Of a stretch of 6,268 nucleotides of DNA, positions 1 to 6,232 are shown piece by piece. Source of the DNA: DATKWV01 sp035529405 (GTDB taxonomy: Bacteria > Planctomycetota > Phycisphaerae > Sedimentisphaerales > Anaerobacaceae); the NCBI GenBank assembly GCA_035529405.1, contig DATKWV010000166.1:1-6268 (forward strand). The letters are read 5' to 3'. Made by a program: the position numbers and the translations under genes. Each line of letters begins with the position of its first letter. Within the stretch, counting starts at the first letter, position 1. The notes beneath the pieces are model-generated. The model had not been told where the DNA came from. It saw only the letters and a program-made list of their open reading frames with translations, and did no database searches.

Positions 1-1
1 C

Positions 2-313
2 GGACAGGGACATAAAACAATTGGATGGGTCTGTTTTGGGCCAACACCATGTACGGCCGGCACCTTTGACATTTACTGGCTGGCAGTAGAGCCGGAAAAT
101 CAAAACAGCGGCGTGGGAACATCTCTTGTTCGGCATGCAACAACAATCATTAAAAATCTCAAGGGCCGGATGATAACAGTTGATACGTCGGGAAGTCCGC
201 GTTACCTTTCAACTCGTCGATTCTATGAAACACTCGGCTATTGCCAAGAAGCTTGTATTAAAGACTTCTATTCAGTCGGTGATGACAAGATTATTTACAT
301 TAAGCGAATATGA
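2..313 (+). CDS. GNAT family N-acetyltransferase, C-terminal part (5' truncated by window edge)
   Basis: The reading frame is open from base 2 to the TGA at 311-313 and gives 103 residues with no start, so the gene begins outside the window. The fragment carries the acetyl-CoA-binding half of a GNAT fold. A beta-strand segment (FDIYWLAVEP, fragment residues 22-31) leads into motif A, Q-x-x-G-x-G (QNSGVG, residues 34-39), where the backbone binds the CoA pyrophosphate. The motif B region follows (RRFYETLGY, residues 72-80), typical of the last helix and strand of the fold. Such enzymes move an acetyl group from acetyl-CoA to an amine in the cytoplasm; the substrate cannot be read here. The GWVCFGPTPCT segment resembles a subgroup I recall lying beside ATP-grasp (D-Ala-D-Ala ligase-like) genes, so the upstream neighbour is worth checking. 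The gene converges on the radical SAM gene with 11 bases between the stops, and no terminator hairpin is visible there. Confidence 0.85.
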   Translation, partial: GQGHKTIGWVCFGPTPCTAGTFDIYWLAVEPENQNSGVGTSLVRHATTIIKNLKGRMITVDTSGSPRYLSTRRFYETLGYCQEACIKDFYSVGDDKIIYIKRI

Positions 314-324
314 CGAAGAAAGAT

Positions 325-2142
325 TTAGAACATATTTTTTCTGTGCGTTTGTAAACGGTTAATTTGACTAATTAAACCGGTTTTATGCCGGCTCCGAAGA
401 AAATCGGTTACAACCTTTTTGTTTTTAGGTTCGTAGTACTGCAACAGCGCCGCCTGGAGAATTTTTTCCCTGTGCCCGCGAGGGACATGGATTTTTCTGC
501 CTTTTGTGTCAAGGCCGGATACATACATGGCTGTTGAAGCAGTTAGAGGTACGGGGCTGAAATCCTGAACCTGACGGGGACGCCAGGAACGTGATACCAG
601 GTACTCTGTGAGCACCATCGTATCATCAGCGGTACAGCCGGGATGTGAGCTTATAAAATACGGCACAAGGTATTGTTCTTTGCCTGCCCGACGAGAAGCC
701 TGCTTAAAATAAGCCTCGAATTCTTCGAAGATTTCAAACGGAGGCTTGCCCATCAACTCAAGCACCCTTGGACAGTAATGCTCGGGAGCGACCTTAAGGT
801 GGCCGCCCACAAAATGCCGAACCAGCAAATTGACATAGTCTTTATTTTGAAGCGCCAGGTCATGTCTTATACCCGAAGCTACATATATGTTTACCGCAGC
901 CGCCTGACTTTCTTTCCATTTCAGAAATGATTCCATCATGTTCATTAATTGGCTGGTATCGGACTTGAGATTTTTGCATACCGATGGAGCAAGGCAGCTT
1001 GTTCGCCGGCAGCTGTCGGAACGGTCGCATCTGATACCGTACATATTGGCTGTCGGACCGCCTATGTCACTGATAGTACCGTGAAATTGTTTATGCTTTG
1101 TCAGGGAACCGGCTTCTGCCAATAAACTTTCGATGGAACGTGAACAAATCTGCCTGCCCTGGTGGACAGGAATTGAACAAAATGAACAGCCGCCAAAACA
1201 ACCGCGGTGAGTGGTTATCGAGAAACGTACCGGCTCAAGGGCCGGAACTGGGCCAAGTTTATCGTAACAGGGATGCCATCTGCGAGTGAAAGGCAGGTCA
1301 TACAACTGGTCCATTTCGGAGGTACTCAGAGGCCGCGAGGGCGGCATTACCACAATCGTGCCCGGGTCCTGGTCCTGGATTACCGGCAGGCCGAGAGGAT
1401 GAGCCTGGGCCTGATATAATTTCTGGCCCTGCATTACCTTGCAGTGGTCTGCCTTCTGCTGGGATAACGAAGGCAGACGTATCGCATTTTCCGGTATAGC
1501 TGTCTGGCGATTAACAATGTAAGCAGTACCCGGTATGTTTGTTAACTGACTGACGGATTGGCCGCTGCCGAGCCGCTGGGCAATCTCTTTGATGGCGAGT
1601 TCGCCCATACCGTGTACCAGCAGGTCGGCTTTGGCGTCCGTTAAAACGGACCTTTTCAGCTTATCTTCAATAAAATCATAATGAACAATTCGGCGAATGC
1701 TGGCCTCAAGCCCGCCAAGGATTACTGGAATACCTTTGAATGCCTCACGAACGCGGGCTGAATAAACAAGCAAAGAACGCCTGGGGCGAAGCCCCAAAGT
1801 CCCACCCGGGCTATAGACATCTTTTTTTCGGCGATGCCCCATAGAGGCATAATCGTTAAGCAGCGAATCAATGGCACCGGAGGTAATGCCCCAGAACAGC
1901 CGTGGAGGCCCGAAAATTCGAAAGGCATCGGCGCTTCGCCAGTCAGGCTGGGCAAGTATAGCTACGTGGTAACCCAGCTTCTCCAGCCACCGGCCTATCA
2001 ATGCAACGCCGAAAGCGGGGTGGTCAATATAGGCATCACCGGTAACAAGAATAATGTCCGGCTGGTCCCACCCTCGTTGATGCATTTCGTCGGGCGCAGC
2101 GGGAATAAATTGGCGCAAATTATCAGTTTGTATTGCGGACAT
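325..2142 (-). CDS. ygiQ: YgiQ family radical SAM protein
   Basis: This is a complete 605-residue protein that can be matched along its length to E. coli YgiQ (about 740 residues). The N-terminal Radical_SAM_N-type domain (about residues 20-260) has hallmark strings such as ILVTGDAYIDHPAFG (31-45) and VILGGLEASIRR (140-151). The radical SAM core follows, with the iron-sulfur motif CxxxCxxC at Cys315, Cys319 and Cys322. A second set of cysteines (372, 378, 383, 389) lines up with cysteines in E. coli YgiQ. The C-terminal part (GKEQYLVPYFISSHPG at 487-502, then a DUF3362-like stretch) ends earlier than in E. coli and lacks its basic, low-complexity tail. The family should bind a 4Fe-4S cluster and cleave S-adenosylmethionine; its substrate is not established. 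The ATG at 2142 has no Shine-Dalgarno. A promoter ending 6 bases upstream suggests leaderless transcription. The gene lies 228 bases downstream of rpmH on the same strand; that gap holds the candidate promoter but no other gene I can see. Confidence 0.95.
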   Translation of the reverse strand: MSAIQTDNLRQFIPAAPDEMHQRGWDQPDIILVTGDAYIDHPAFGVALIGRWLEKLGYHVAILAQPDWRSADAFRIFGPPRLFWGITSGAIDSLLNDYASMGHRRKKDVYSPGGTLGLRPRRSLLVYSARVREAFKGIPVILGGLEASIRRIVHYDFIEDKLKRSVLTDAKADLLVHGMGELAIKEIAQRLGSGQSVSQLTNIPGTAYIVNRQTAIPENAIRLPSLSQQKADHCKVMQGQKLYQAQAHPLGLPVIQDQDPGTIVVMPPSRPLSTSEMDQLYDLPFTRRWHPCYDKLGPVPALEPVRFSITTHRGCFGGCSFCSIPVHQGRQICSRSIESLLAEAGSLTKHKQFHGTISDIGGPTANMYGIRCDRSDSCRRTSCLAPSVCKNLKSDTSQLMNMMESFLKWKESQAAAVNIYVASGIRHDLALQNKDYVNLLVRHFVGGHLKVAPEHYCPRVLELMGKPPFEIFEEFEAYFKQASRRAGKEQYLVPYFISSHPGCTADDTMVLTEYLVSRSWRPRQVQDFSPVPLTASTAMYVSGLDTKGRKIHVPRGHREKILQAALLQYYEPKNKKVVTDFLRSRHKTGLISQINRLQTHRKNMF

Positions 2143-2148
2143 AAGGTA

Positions 2149-2177
2149 ATACTAACATCTGGGGTTTATCTGTTCAA
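2149..2177 (-). promoter_or_regulatory. Candidate promoter of the YgiQ gene (possibly leaderless)
   Basis: Read on the minus strand, TTGAAC (2172-2177) and TAGTAT (2149-2154) are separated by 17 bases, each matching the sigma-70 consensus at 4 of 6 positions. Only 6 bases lie between the -10 box and the ATG, so the expected start of transcription falls on or next to the A of the start codon. This agrees with the absence of a Shine-Dalgarno sequence. It is a pattern match only and could be chance in an AT-rich stretch. Confidence 0.35.
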
Positions 2178-2370
2178 GATTTGCGGTCAATGATAACAGC
2201 GGGTCACCGCGAAAATTACGACCGAGCAACTGCCTATAACCGGTCCGTTATGGGCTGCTGCGGCAGTTATGCTGATTCGAAAAGGATTTGAACAGCTTAA
2301 TATCTAATTGCCGACAAGGCGACAACAATTGATACCAGGGTCTTCTTTAAATAACCGGCCCTATAAATTC

Positions 2371-2502
2371 TCAGACGCAATTAACGGAACGTCCTACTCT
2401 GCGTTTATTGCTGAGTGTTTTTCGCCCTTTACTGGTTTGCATGCGTGCCCTAAAACCGCTTTTTCGCAGCTTTTTAATCTTGCTCCTTCGGGGATTGTCC
2501 AA
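2371..2502 (-). CDS. rpmH: 50S ribosomal protein L34 (short gene, TTG start)
   Basis: The minus strand encodes 43 residues from a TTG at 2502 to a TGA at 2371-2373. L34 is a small, very basic protein that binds 23S rRNA in the large ribosomal subunit. The product has 16 Lys/Arg residues and no acidic residue after Asp2. It contains the family signature GFRARM (residues 16-21), followed by SKGRKTL (24-30) and the basic tail NKRRVGR (32-38). The usual length is 44-47 residues, so this is a complete gene. I chose TTG because GGGAGG lies 7 bases upstream. An in-frame ATG at 2535 would add 11 residues but has no Shine-Dalgarno and would place this GGGAGG inside the coding region. In most bacteria rnpA follows rpmH directly; here 228 bases without a gene lead to ygiQ. 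The gene is divergent from the dehydrogenase. Its only rival, an ORF on the opposite strand over 2308-2577, resembles nothing known. Confidence 0.93.
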   Translation of the reverse strand: MDNPRRSKIKKLRKSGFRARMQTSKGRKTLSNKRRVGRSVNCV

Positions 2503-2509
2503 AGTAAAG

Positions 2510-2516
2510 CCTCCCT
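2510..2516 (-). promoter_or_regulatory. Strong ribosome binding site fixing the TTG start of rpmH
   Basis: The minus strand reads AGGGAGG here, followed by 7 bases and then TTG at 2502. This near-perfect Shine-Dalgarno at ideal spacing decides the non-ATG start of rpmH against the upstream in-frame ATG at 2535. Confidence 0.8.
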
Positions 2517-2593
2517 TATAGAAAGAAATTTCCATTTACGCAGTTGTACTTTTTTTCCTGTACCGGGTATTATTTAAAAATTAATGGTGCGTC

Positions 2594-2621
2594 ATTATAA
2601 CATTATTTACTTTTGGTTCAA
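2594..2621 (-). promoter_or_regulatory. Sigma-70-type promoter of rpmH
   Basis: On the minus strand TTGAAC (2616-2621) and a perfect TATAAT (2594-2599) are separated by 16 bases. This is the best promoter match in the window and suits a highly expressed ribosomal protein gene. The expected transcription start near 2587 gives a leader of roughly 85 bases before the TTG. No leader hairpin or protein-binding structure stands out. Confidence 0.65.
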
Positions 2622-2684
2622 GACATTTGATTTCGACGGCGATTTATACAAGAACTTCCTGCAAAATGGAAAATTCTGCACAGC

Positions 2685-2715
2685 TTGATATTTGCGGCTG
2701 ATATGGTAGCATAAT
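2685..2715 (+). promoter_or_regulatory. Weak candidate promoter of the amino-acid dehydrogenase gene
   Basis: TTGATA (2685-2690) and CATAAT (2710-2715) are good single boxes, but the 19-base spacer is longer than the usual 16-18. TAGCAT (2707-2712) with a 16-base spacer is the alternative. Transcription from here would place the GC-rich stretch at 2716-2766 in the leader of the dehydrogenase mRNA. Confidence 0.22.
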
Positions 2716-2766
2716 GACCGTCAAGGCGGTTTCGCAGGGACGGCTAAAGGCCGGGCCAGGACCGTA
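2716..2766 (+). promoter_or_regulatory. Possible structured 5' leader of the dehydrogenase gene
   Basis: This GC-rich patch sits inside an otherwise AT-rich intergenic region. CCGTC (2718-2722) can pair with GACGG (2739-2743), enclosing a small GCG/CGC hairpin (2726-2735). The same ACGG can instead pair with CCGT at 2762-2765, and CGGC (2741-2744) can pair with GCCG (2750-2753). Competing pairings are what a regulatory leader would show, but the stems are short. The string GGGACGGCTAAAGGCC recalls part of the c-di-GMP-I riboswitch core, yet the receptor parts are not convincing. I cannot assign it to a known class. Confidence 0.22.
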
Positions 2767-2798
2767 ACCGAGACAAATATCAACAGTGAGGTAAAGCG

Positions 2799-4064
2799 AT
2801 GAGCCAATTAAAAACAGCAAGTGAAATTCTTAAAACAGCGGCACACAACTTCGATTCGGCAGCGGACAGACTAAAGCTGGATTCGGGGCTGCGGCAAAAA
2901 CTTTCGCAGCCCAAAGAGCGCATAATTATTACCGCCAACCCCGTTATGCCCGACGGCAAAATCCGGCAGTTCACGGCGTTTGTGGTAAGACACAGCGATG
3001 CCCTGGGGCCGTCCAAGGGCGGTATAAGGATGACCGATGATGTTACGCTCGATGACGTTGCGGGTCTGGCGATGGAGATGAGCTGGAAGGCTTCGCTAAT
3101 CGGTGTGCCGTTCGGGGGAGGCAAGGCGGGGATATGCCTCGATGGCGGTTCGCTTTCCAAAGAGGAAAAGGAAATTATCATACGCTCTTTTACGCGGGCA
3201 GCAATGCGGCACATAGGGCCTGAGATATACATTCCCGCGCCGGACATGGGCACCAATGAAACGGATATGGGGCATATCCGCGACTGCATTTCATACAGTG
3301 AAGGCATATCGATTACAAAAGGCTGCTATGTTACGGGCAAACCGGTTATACTCGGCGGTATTACCGGCAGACGTGAGGCGACCGGAAAAGGAGTGGTATA
3401 TTCAATCCTGGCAGCCTGTGACAAGGTCGGGCTGGATATAAAGAAAGCCCGCGCGGCGGTTCAGGGATTCGGGAACGTGGGCGGCGTTGCTGCAATGGAG
3501 ACAGCAGGATGCGGTGCTGCTGTGGTTGCGGTATCTGATATATCCGGCGGCGTATTCAACAAGAACGGACTTGATATTGAACAGCTTGGCAACCATGTCA
3601 AAAGAACCGGCTATGTCAAGGGTTTCAAGAATGCGGCCGCAATTGACAGGCAAGAGGTGCTTGAGGTTGACTGCGATATTGTAATTCCAGCAGCCTCACA
3701 GGGCCAGATTACCGCAGAGAATGCACCGAAAATCAAGGCCAAAATAATCGCTGAAGGTGCCAATGCACCGACCACACCCGCCGCTGACGAGATATTAAAT
3801 AAGCGAGATGTCTTTGTGATTCCAGACATTCTGTGTAATGCCGGCGGTGTGTTCGTATCGTATCTGGAATATACGCAGGAAACCCAGCGGGAACAAATGA
3901 CACTTGACCATGTCAACAGCAGGCTTAATCGGGCAATGAACCAAAGGTTCGAAGCGGTTTATGACTATGGGCAAAAGCATAACGTTACCATGCGGCAAGC
4001 GGCGATGGAGCTTGCGATAAGCAGGGTGGCAGAAGGCGTTGTCGCACGTGGATTTCTGCCTTGA
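2799..4064 (+). CDS. Glu/Leu/Phe/Val family amino-acid dehydrogenase (glutamate dehydrogenase-like)
   Basis: This complete 421-residue cytoplasmic enzyme has the length of hexameric glutamate dehydrogenases. The family interconverts an amino acid and its 2-oxoacid plus ammonium using NAD(P). The N-terminal domain holds GPSKGGIR (70-77), the MSWK lysine (Lys97), the catalytic lysine in GGGKAG (Lys109) and the catalytic aspartate in PAPDMGT (Asp149). TGKP and GRREATGKG (179-198) precede the Rossmann motif GFGNVG (223-228). The C-terminal part has AEGANAPTTP (318-327), the NAGG loop (347-350) and SYLEY (354-358). Aligned to Thermotoga-type enzymes from memory, TLDEVKALA reads TLDDVAGLA: Ala88 replaces the lysine that usually holds the glutamate side-chain carboxylate. 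The substrate may therefore not be glutamate, and I withhold the symbol gdhA. The ATG is supported by GTGAGGT at 2786-2792 with a 6-base gap. Its stop lies 64 bases from that of the convergent oxidoreductase; no strong terminator is visible there. Confidence 0.95.
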   Translation: MSQLKTASEILKTAAHNFDSAADRLKLDSGLRQKLSQPKERIIITANPVMPDGKIRQFTAFVVRHSDALGPSKGGIRMTDDVTLDDVAGLAMEMSWKASLIGVPFGGGKAGICLDGGSLSKEEKEIIIRSFTRAAMRHIGPEIYIPAPDMGTNETDMGHIRDCISYSEGISITKGCYVTGKPVILGGITGRREATGKGVVYSILAACDKVGLDIKKARAAVQGFGNVGGVAAMETAGCGAAVVAVSDISGGVFNKNGLDIEQLGNHVKRTGYVKGFKNAAAIDRQEVLEVDCDIVIPAASQGQITAENAPKIKAKIIAEGANAPTTPAADEILNKRDVFVIPDILCNAGGVFVSYLEYTQETQREQMTLDHVNSRLNRAMNQRFEAVYDYGQKHNVTMRQAAMELAISRVAEGVVARGFLP

Positions 4065-4128
4065 TTTTATATAATTCAGTTCCCGCGCAAACTACAGCGT
4101 GTTCGTATCAATTCAACAATTTCGCGTT

Positions 4129-5607
4129 TTATACCCGGTCGGGTACCACATAAGGTTTCCGGTATTTTCGGGTAAGCATGTGGTTTGCCTTTGCATCACC
4201 GACAAATTTCTCCTTCTTGCCGTCAAACGTCAATTGGCGCCCCCGGCGGTAGGAGATATTGGCTAAGTGCGGCAGGGCAGTTGACATAAACCCGGTTTCG
4301 ATGCTGCAGCTAAGGTCCTGCGGGTTTCCGCTGCGAAGCGCGTTTATGAAATTGCGGTAATGTGAATCGGCACCGGTGCCTGTAAGAATTGTCGGGTCAT
4401 AGGCTTCCTGGGCGGTTTCAGAGCTGGGGCCGGGTTCGTTCTTTCGACCAAAGTAGGTGTACCAGTTGCTGCCATTGATGGCCATCCAGCCTTTTGTGCC
4501 GTAAAAGAGGTTGCCGATTCTGACATCCTGTTGCTTTGAAGTCTGCTGGTCGGAAGCAAGTGTGGATTCGCCGTTTGTGTACAGGCCGCGGACCTCGAAC
4601 TGGAGGATTTTGCCGTCTGCGTACCGGAATGTGGAAAGCTGGCTGTTGGGTGTTTCCTGACAGGAATCAAAGGCAAAGTATCCGCCCGACGAATGGATTT
4701 TAACCGGATGTTCGTTTTTGTTAAGTCCCCATCGGGCGATGTCGAACTGGTGGGGGCCCTGGTTGCCGATGTCCCCGTTTCCGTAGTCCCAGTGCCAGTG
4801 CCAGTTGTAGTGGAAGCGGTTGCGGTTGAAGGGGCGATTCGGGGCCGGCCCAAGCCACATATCGTAGTGTACATTGCTGAGGTAACTGCTTGTGAAAGGG
4901 GGCATTTTGCCGAAGCCGATTGTGATTTCCTCGGTGTAATCGGCAGGCATCGGGCCGTCAGGATACCTTCCGATAGAGTCTCGCGACTTGAAGCACAGAC
5001 CGCGGGCCATATAGATTTGGCCGAGCTTGCCGTCGTGGAGAAACTGGATGGCCTGTATGACGTTTCGGATGGAGCGGTTTTGAAAGCCGACACAGACGAT
5101 GCGGTTATATTTGCGGGCGGCTTCGACCATTTTCCGGCCTTCGAAGATGTTGTGAGAGCAGGGTTTCTCGACATAAACGTGTTTTCCGGCCTGGCAGGCC
5201 CATATAGTTGCCAGGGCGTGCCAGTGGTTGGGCGTGGCGACGATAACGGCGTCGATGTCTTTGTCCTCGAAAACACGCCGCATGTCGGACTCGGTGGAAG
5301 GGGCTATGCCCTGTATTTTCTGCAGTTCCTGGACGCGTTCGGCGTAAAGGTTTTCATCGATGTCGGCGATTGTTTTGATGCGGACATTGGGGATTTTGGC
5401 AAAACCCTTTGCCAACGCAAAGCCCTGCGAGCGAATGCCGACCAGGGCGATATTTATTCGCTCGTTTGCACCGAGCGAACGCGTTTTTACCGCGGGCTGT
5501 GCAGCGGCGGATGAGACAAGAGCACCGGCTGCAGCCAGACCTATTGCGGCCTTGCCGGTATCAGCCAGGAATTCACGACGGCAGAGTTTTTTGGAGGGCA
5601 GCGACAT
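4129..5607 (-). CDS. Tat-exported Gfo/Idh/MocA family oxidoreductase
   Basis: This complete 492-residue protein starts with a twin-arginine signal: a basic n-region with RREFL (residues 10-14), a hydrophobic Ala/Gly/Leu stretch (about 19-33) and a likely cleavage site after Ala-Ala-Ala (34-36). It is therefore expected to be folded with its nicotinamide cofactor in the cytoplasm and then exported. The NAD(P)-binding Rossmann domain begins at INIALVGIRSQG (51-62), and ATPNHWHA (124-131) is characteristic. The active-site lysine lies in VEKP (Lys148), and the family's D-x-G-x-x-x-x-H-x-x-D pattern appears as DIGNQGPHQFD (His286, Asp289). The C-terminal half matches the bacterial-type Gfo/Idh/MocA C-terminal domain by its aromatic NWHWHWDYG segment (268-276). 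Relatives oxidise or rearrange sugars and cyclitols; the substrate here is unknown. AGGAG at 5616-5620, 8 bases from the ATG, supports the start. It appears monocistronic. Long open frames over it on both strands are shadows. Confidence 0.94.
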   Translation of the reverse strand: MSLPSKKLCRREFLADTGKAAIGLAAAGALVSSAAAQPAVKTRSLGANERINIALVGIRSQGFALAKGFAKIPNVRIKTIADIDENLYAERVQELQKIQGIAPSTESDMRRVFEDKDIDAVIVATPNHWHALATIWACQAGKHVYVEKPCSHNIFEGRKMVEAARKYNRIVCVGFQNRSIRNVIQAIQFLHDGKLGQIYMARGLCFKSRDSIGRYPDGPMPADYTEEITIGFGKMPPFTSSYLSNVHYDMWLGPAPNRPFNRNRFHYNWHWHWDYGNGDIGNQGPHQFDIARWGLNKNEHPVKIHSSGGYFAFDSCQETPNSQLSTFRYADGKILQFEVRGLYTNGESTLASDQQTSKQQDVRIGNLFYGTKGWMAINGSNWYTYFGRKNEPGPSSETAQEAYDPTILTGTGADSHYRNFINALRSGNPQDLSCSIETGFMSTALPHLANISYRRGRQLTFDGKKEKFVGDAKANHMLTRKYRKPYVVPDRV

Positions 5608-5660
5608 TTTGATTTCTCCTTTAAGTTCTATTACTGTTGGCAGCGAAAGGTTTTTTAATA

Positions 5661-5689
5661 CTGTTAATCGGCCAATTAAGGTTTGTCAA
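5661..5689 (-). promoter_or_regulatory. Candidate promoter of the Gfo/Idh/MocA gene
   Basis: On the minus strand a perfect -35 box TTGACA (5684-5689) is followed after 17 bases by TAACAG (5661-5666), a poor -10 box. Transcription starting near 5654 would give a leader of about 45 bases containing the AGGAG site. The strong -35 and weak -10 could mean help from an activator, but that is speculation. Confidence 0.4.
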
Positions 5690-5793
5690 GCAAATTCACA
5701 GGGCCTGTTGATAACCGGCAAGGCGTTCGGCAGATTACGGCACAACTACGAGATCAGAACTATACTTGTTAAAGAGCTGCCGGCGGTATTGAT

Positions 5794-5831
5794 TTGGCAC
5801 AGTATTGCCGGCAATCGGGTGGCGATGCCAA
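5794..5831. repeat. 12-bp palindrome nested in an inverted repeat
   Basis: ATTGCCGGCAAT (5804-5815) is a perfect palindrome. It lies between the arms TTGGCA (5794-5799) and TGCCAA (5826-5831). A second GCCGGC occurs at 5779-5784. The two-level symmetry could be a protein-binding site or the tip of a repeat element. There is no T-run, so it is not an intrinsic terminator. Confidence 0.5.
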
Positions 5832-5903
5832 GTGTACCAGCGGCTTAACGCCATTTTTACAAAGCCTAAAACAATAAATGTGCTGACTACAGGCTGGCTT
5901 TGT

Positions 5904-6010
5904 TTGGGTTTGTTTTCATTAGCATAGCTAATAGTTAATTGTTCATAGTTCATTGTCAAACAAAGGCTTACGTTCATTTCGGCATCCGGCAAATTGGGTT
6001 TGTTTTGCAT
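5904..6010 (-). repeat. Planctomycete-type intergenic repeat (NKPN...NKPKQSQ element)
   Basis: The 13-base string TTGGGTTTGTTTT occurs at 5904-5916 and 5994-6006, exactly 90 bases apart. The minus-strand translation therefore shows NKPN and NKPK 30 residues apart in one frame. Between them lie short repeats such as GTTCATAGTTCAT (5941-5953), which recur near 6179-6208. I recall this arrangement (QNKPN, about 30 residues, then NKPKQSQ) from numerous planctomycete intergenic regions. That recurrence is memory and cannot be shown from one copy. Confidence 0.5.
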
Positions 6011-6091
6011 AATAATCGTCGCTGGGTGCTGGTCTCTCGTGCCTGGTCTCTCGTCGCTGGGCGCAGGGCTTTCGTCGCTGGTTGCTGGTCG
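6008..6091 (-). repeat. Four tandem 21-nt units
   Basis: Four diverged 21-base units lie head to tail at 6008-6028, 6029-6049, 6050-6070 and 6071-6091. TCGTCGCTGG recurs at 6016-6025, 6051-6060 and 6072-6081. Read on the minus strand they spell related heptapeptides (RPATSDE, SPAPSDE, RPGTRDQ, HPATIIM), because 21 is a multiple of three. There is no start signal or fold, so a DNA repeat is more likely than a translated one. Confidence 0.75.
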
Positions 6092-6155
6092 GTCGTATTG
6101 CGGGGGAGCTAAAAGCGCAAAGCGAAAAACCATAGCGTAAAATTTAAAAGTCATT

Positions 6156-6208
6156 GGTTAAATGGTTAAATGGCGGTTAGTTCATAGTTCATAGTTGGTA
6201 GTTCATAG
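6156..6208. repeat. Short tandem repeats with 8- and 7-nt periods
   Basis: GGTTAAAT occurs twice in tandem (6156-6163, 6164-6171). AGTTCATAG occurs at 6179-6187, 6186-6194 and 6200-6208, the first two being 7 bases apart. The same GTTCATAGTTCAT string appears at 5941-5953, which ties this patch to the repeat element there. Confidence 0.65.
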
Positions 6209-6232
6209 ATACGGGCAAAAAGGTGTAACCGG

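Noticed and set aside
2250..2275. Small hairpin CTGC-TGCG-GCAG downstream of rpmH as a terminator
   Set aside because: Four-base stem and no following U-tract on the minus strand.
2308..2577. 89-codon plus-strand ORF with a TTG start
   Set aside because: It lies antisense over rpmH, has no Shine-Dalgarno and no recognisable domain; the opposite strand explains the sequence.
2736..2770. Resemblance to a c-di-GMP-I riboswitch core
   Set aside because: Only a GGGACG...AAAG...CC fragment is similar; the upstream GCAAACC element and tetraloop-receptor parts are not convincing. A covariance-model search would decide.
4065..4128. Possible bidirectional terminator between the convergent dehydrogenase and oxidoreductase
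   Set aside because: Only a weak GCGC/GCGT pairing (around 4085-4100) without a T-run; not strong enough to annotate.
4344..5514. Long open frames on both strands (310 and 273 codons) inside the oxidoreductase gene
   Set aside because: They are shadows of the Gfo/Idh/MocA gene; their translations are low-complexity and show no family motifs.
5735..6154. 139-codon minus-strand ORF
   Set aside because: No ribosome binding site, no domain, and its content follows intergenic DNA repeats; kept as repeats instead of a CDS.
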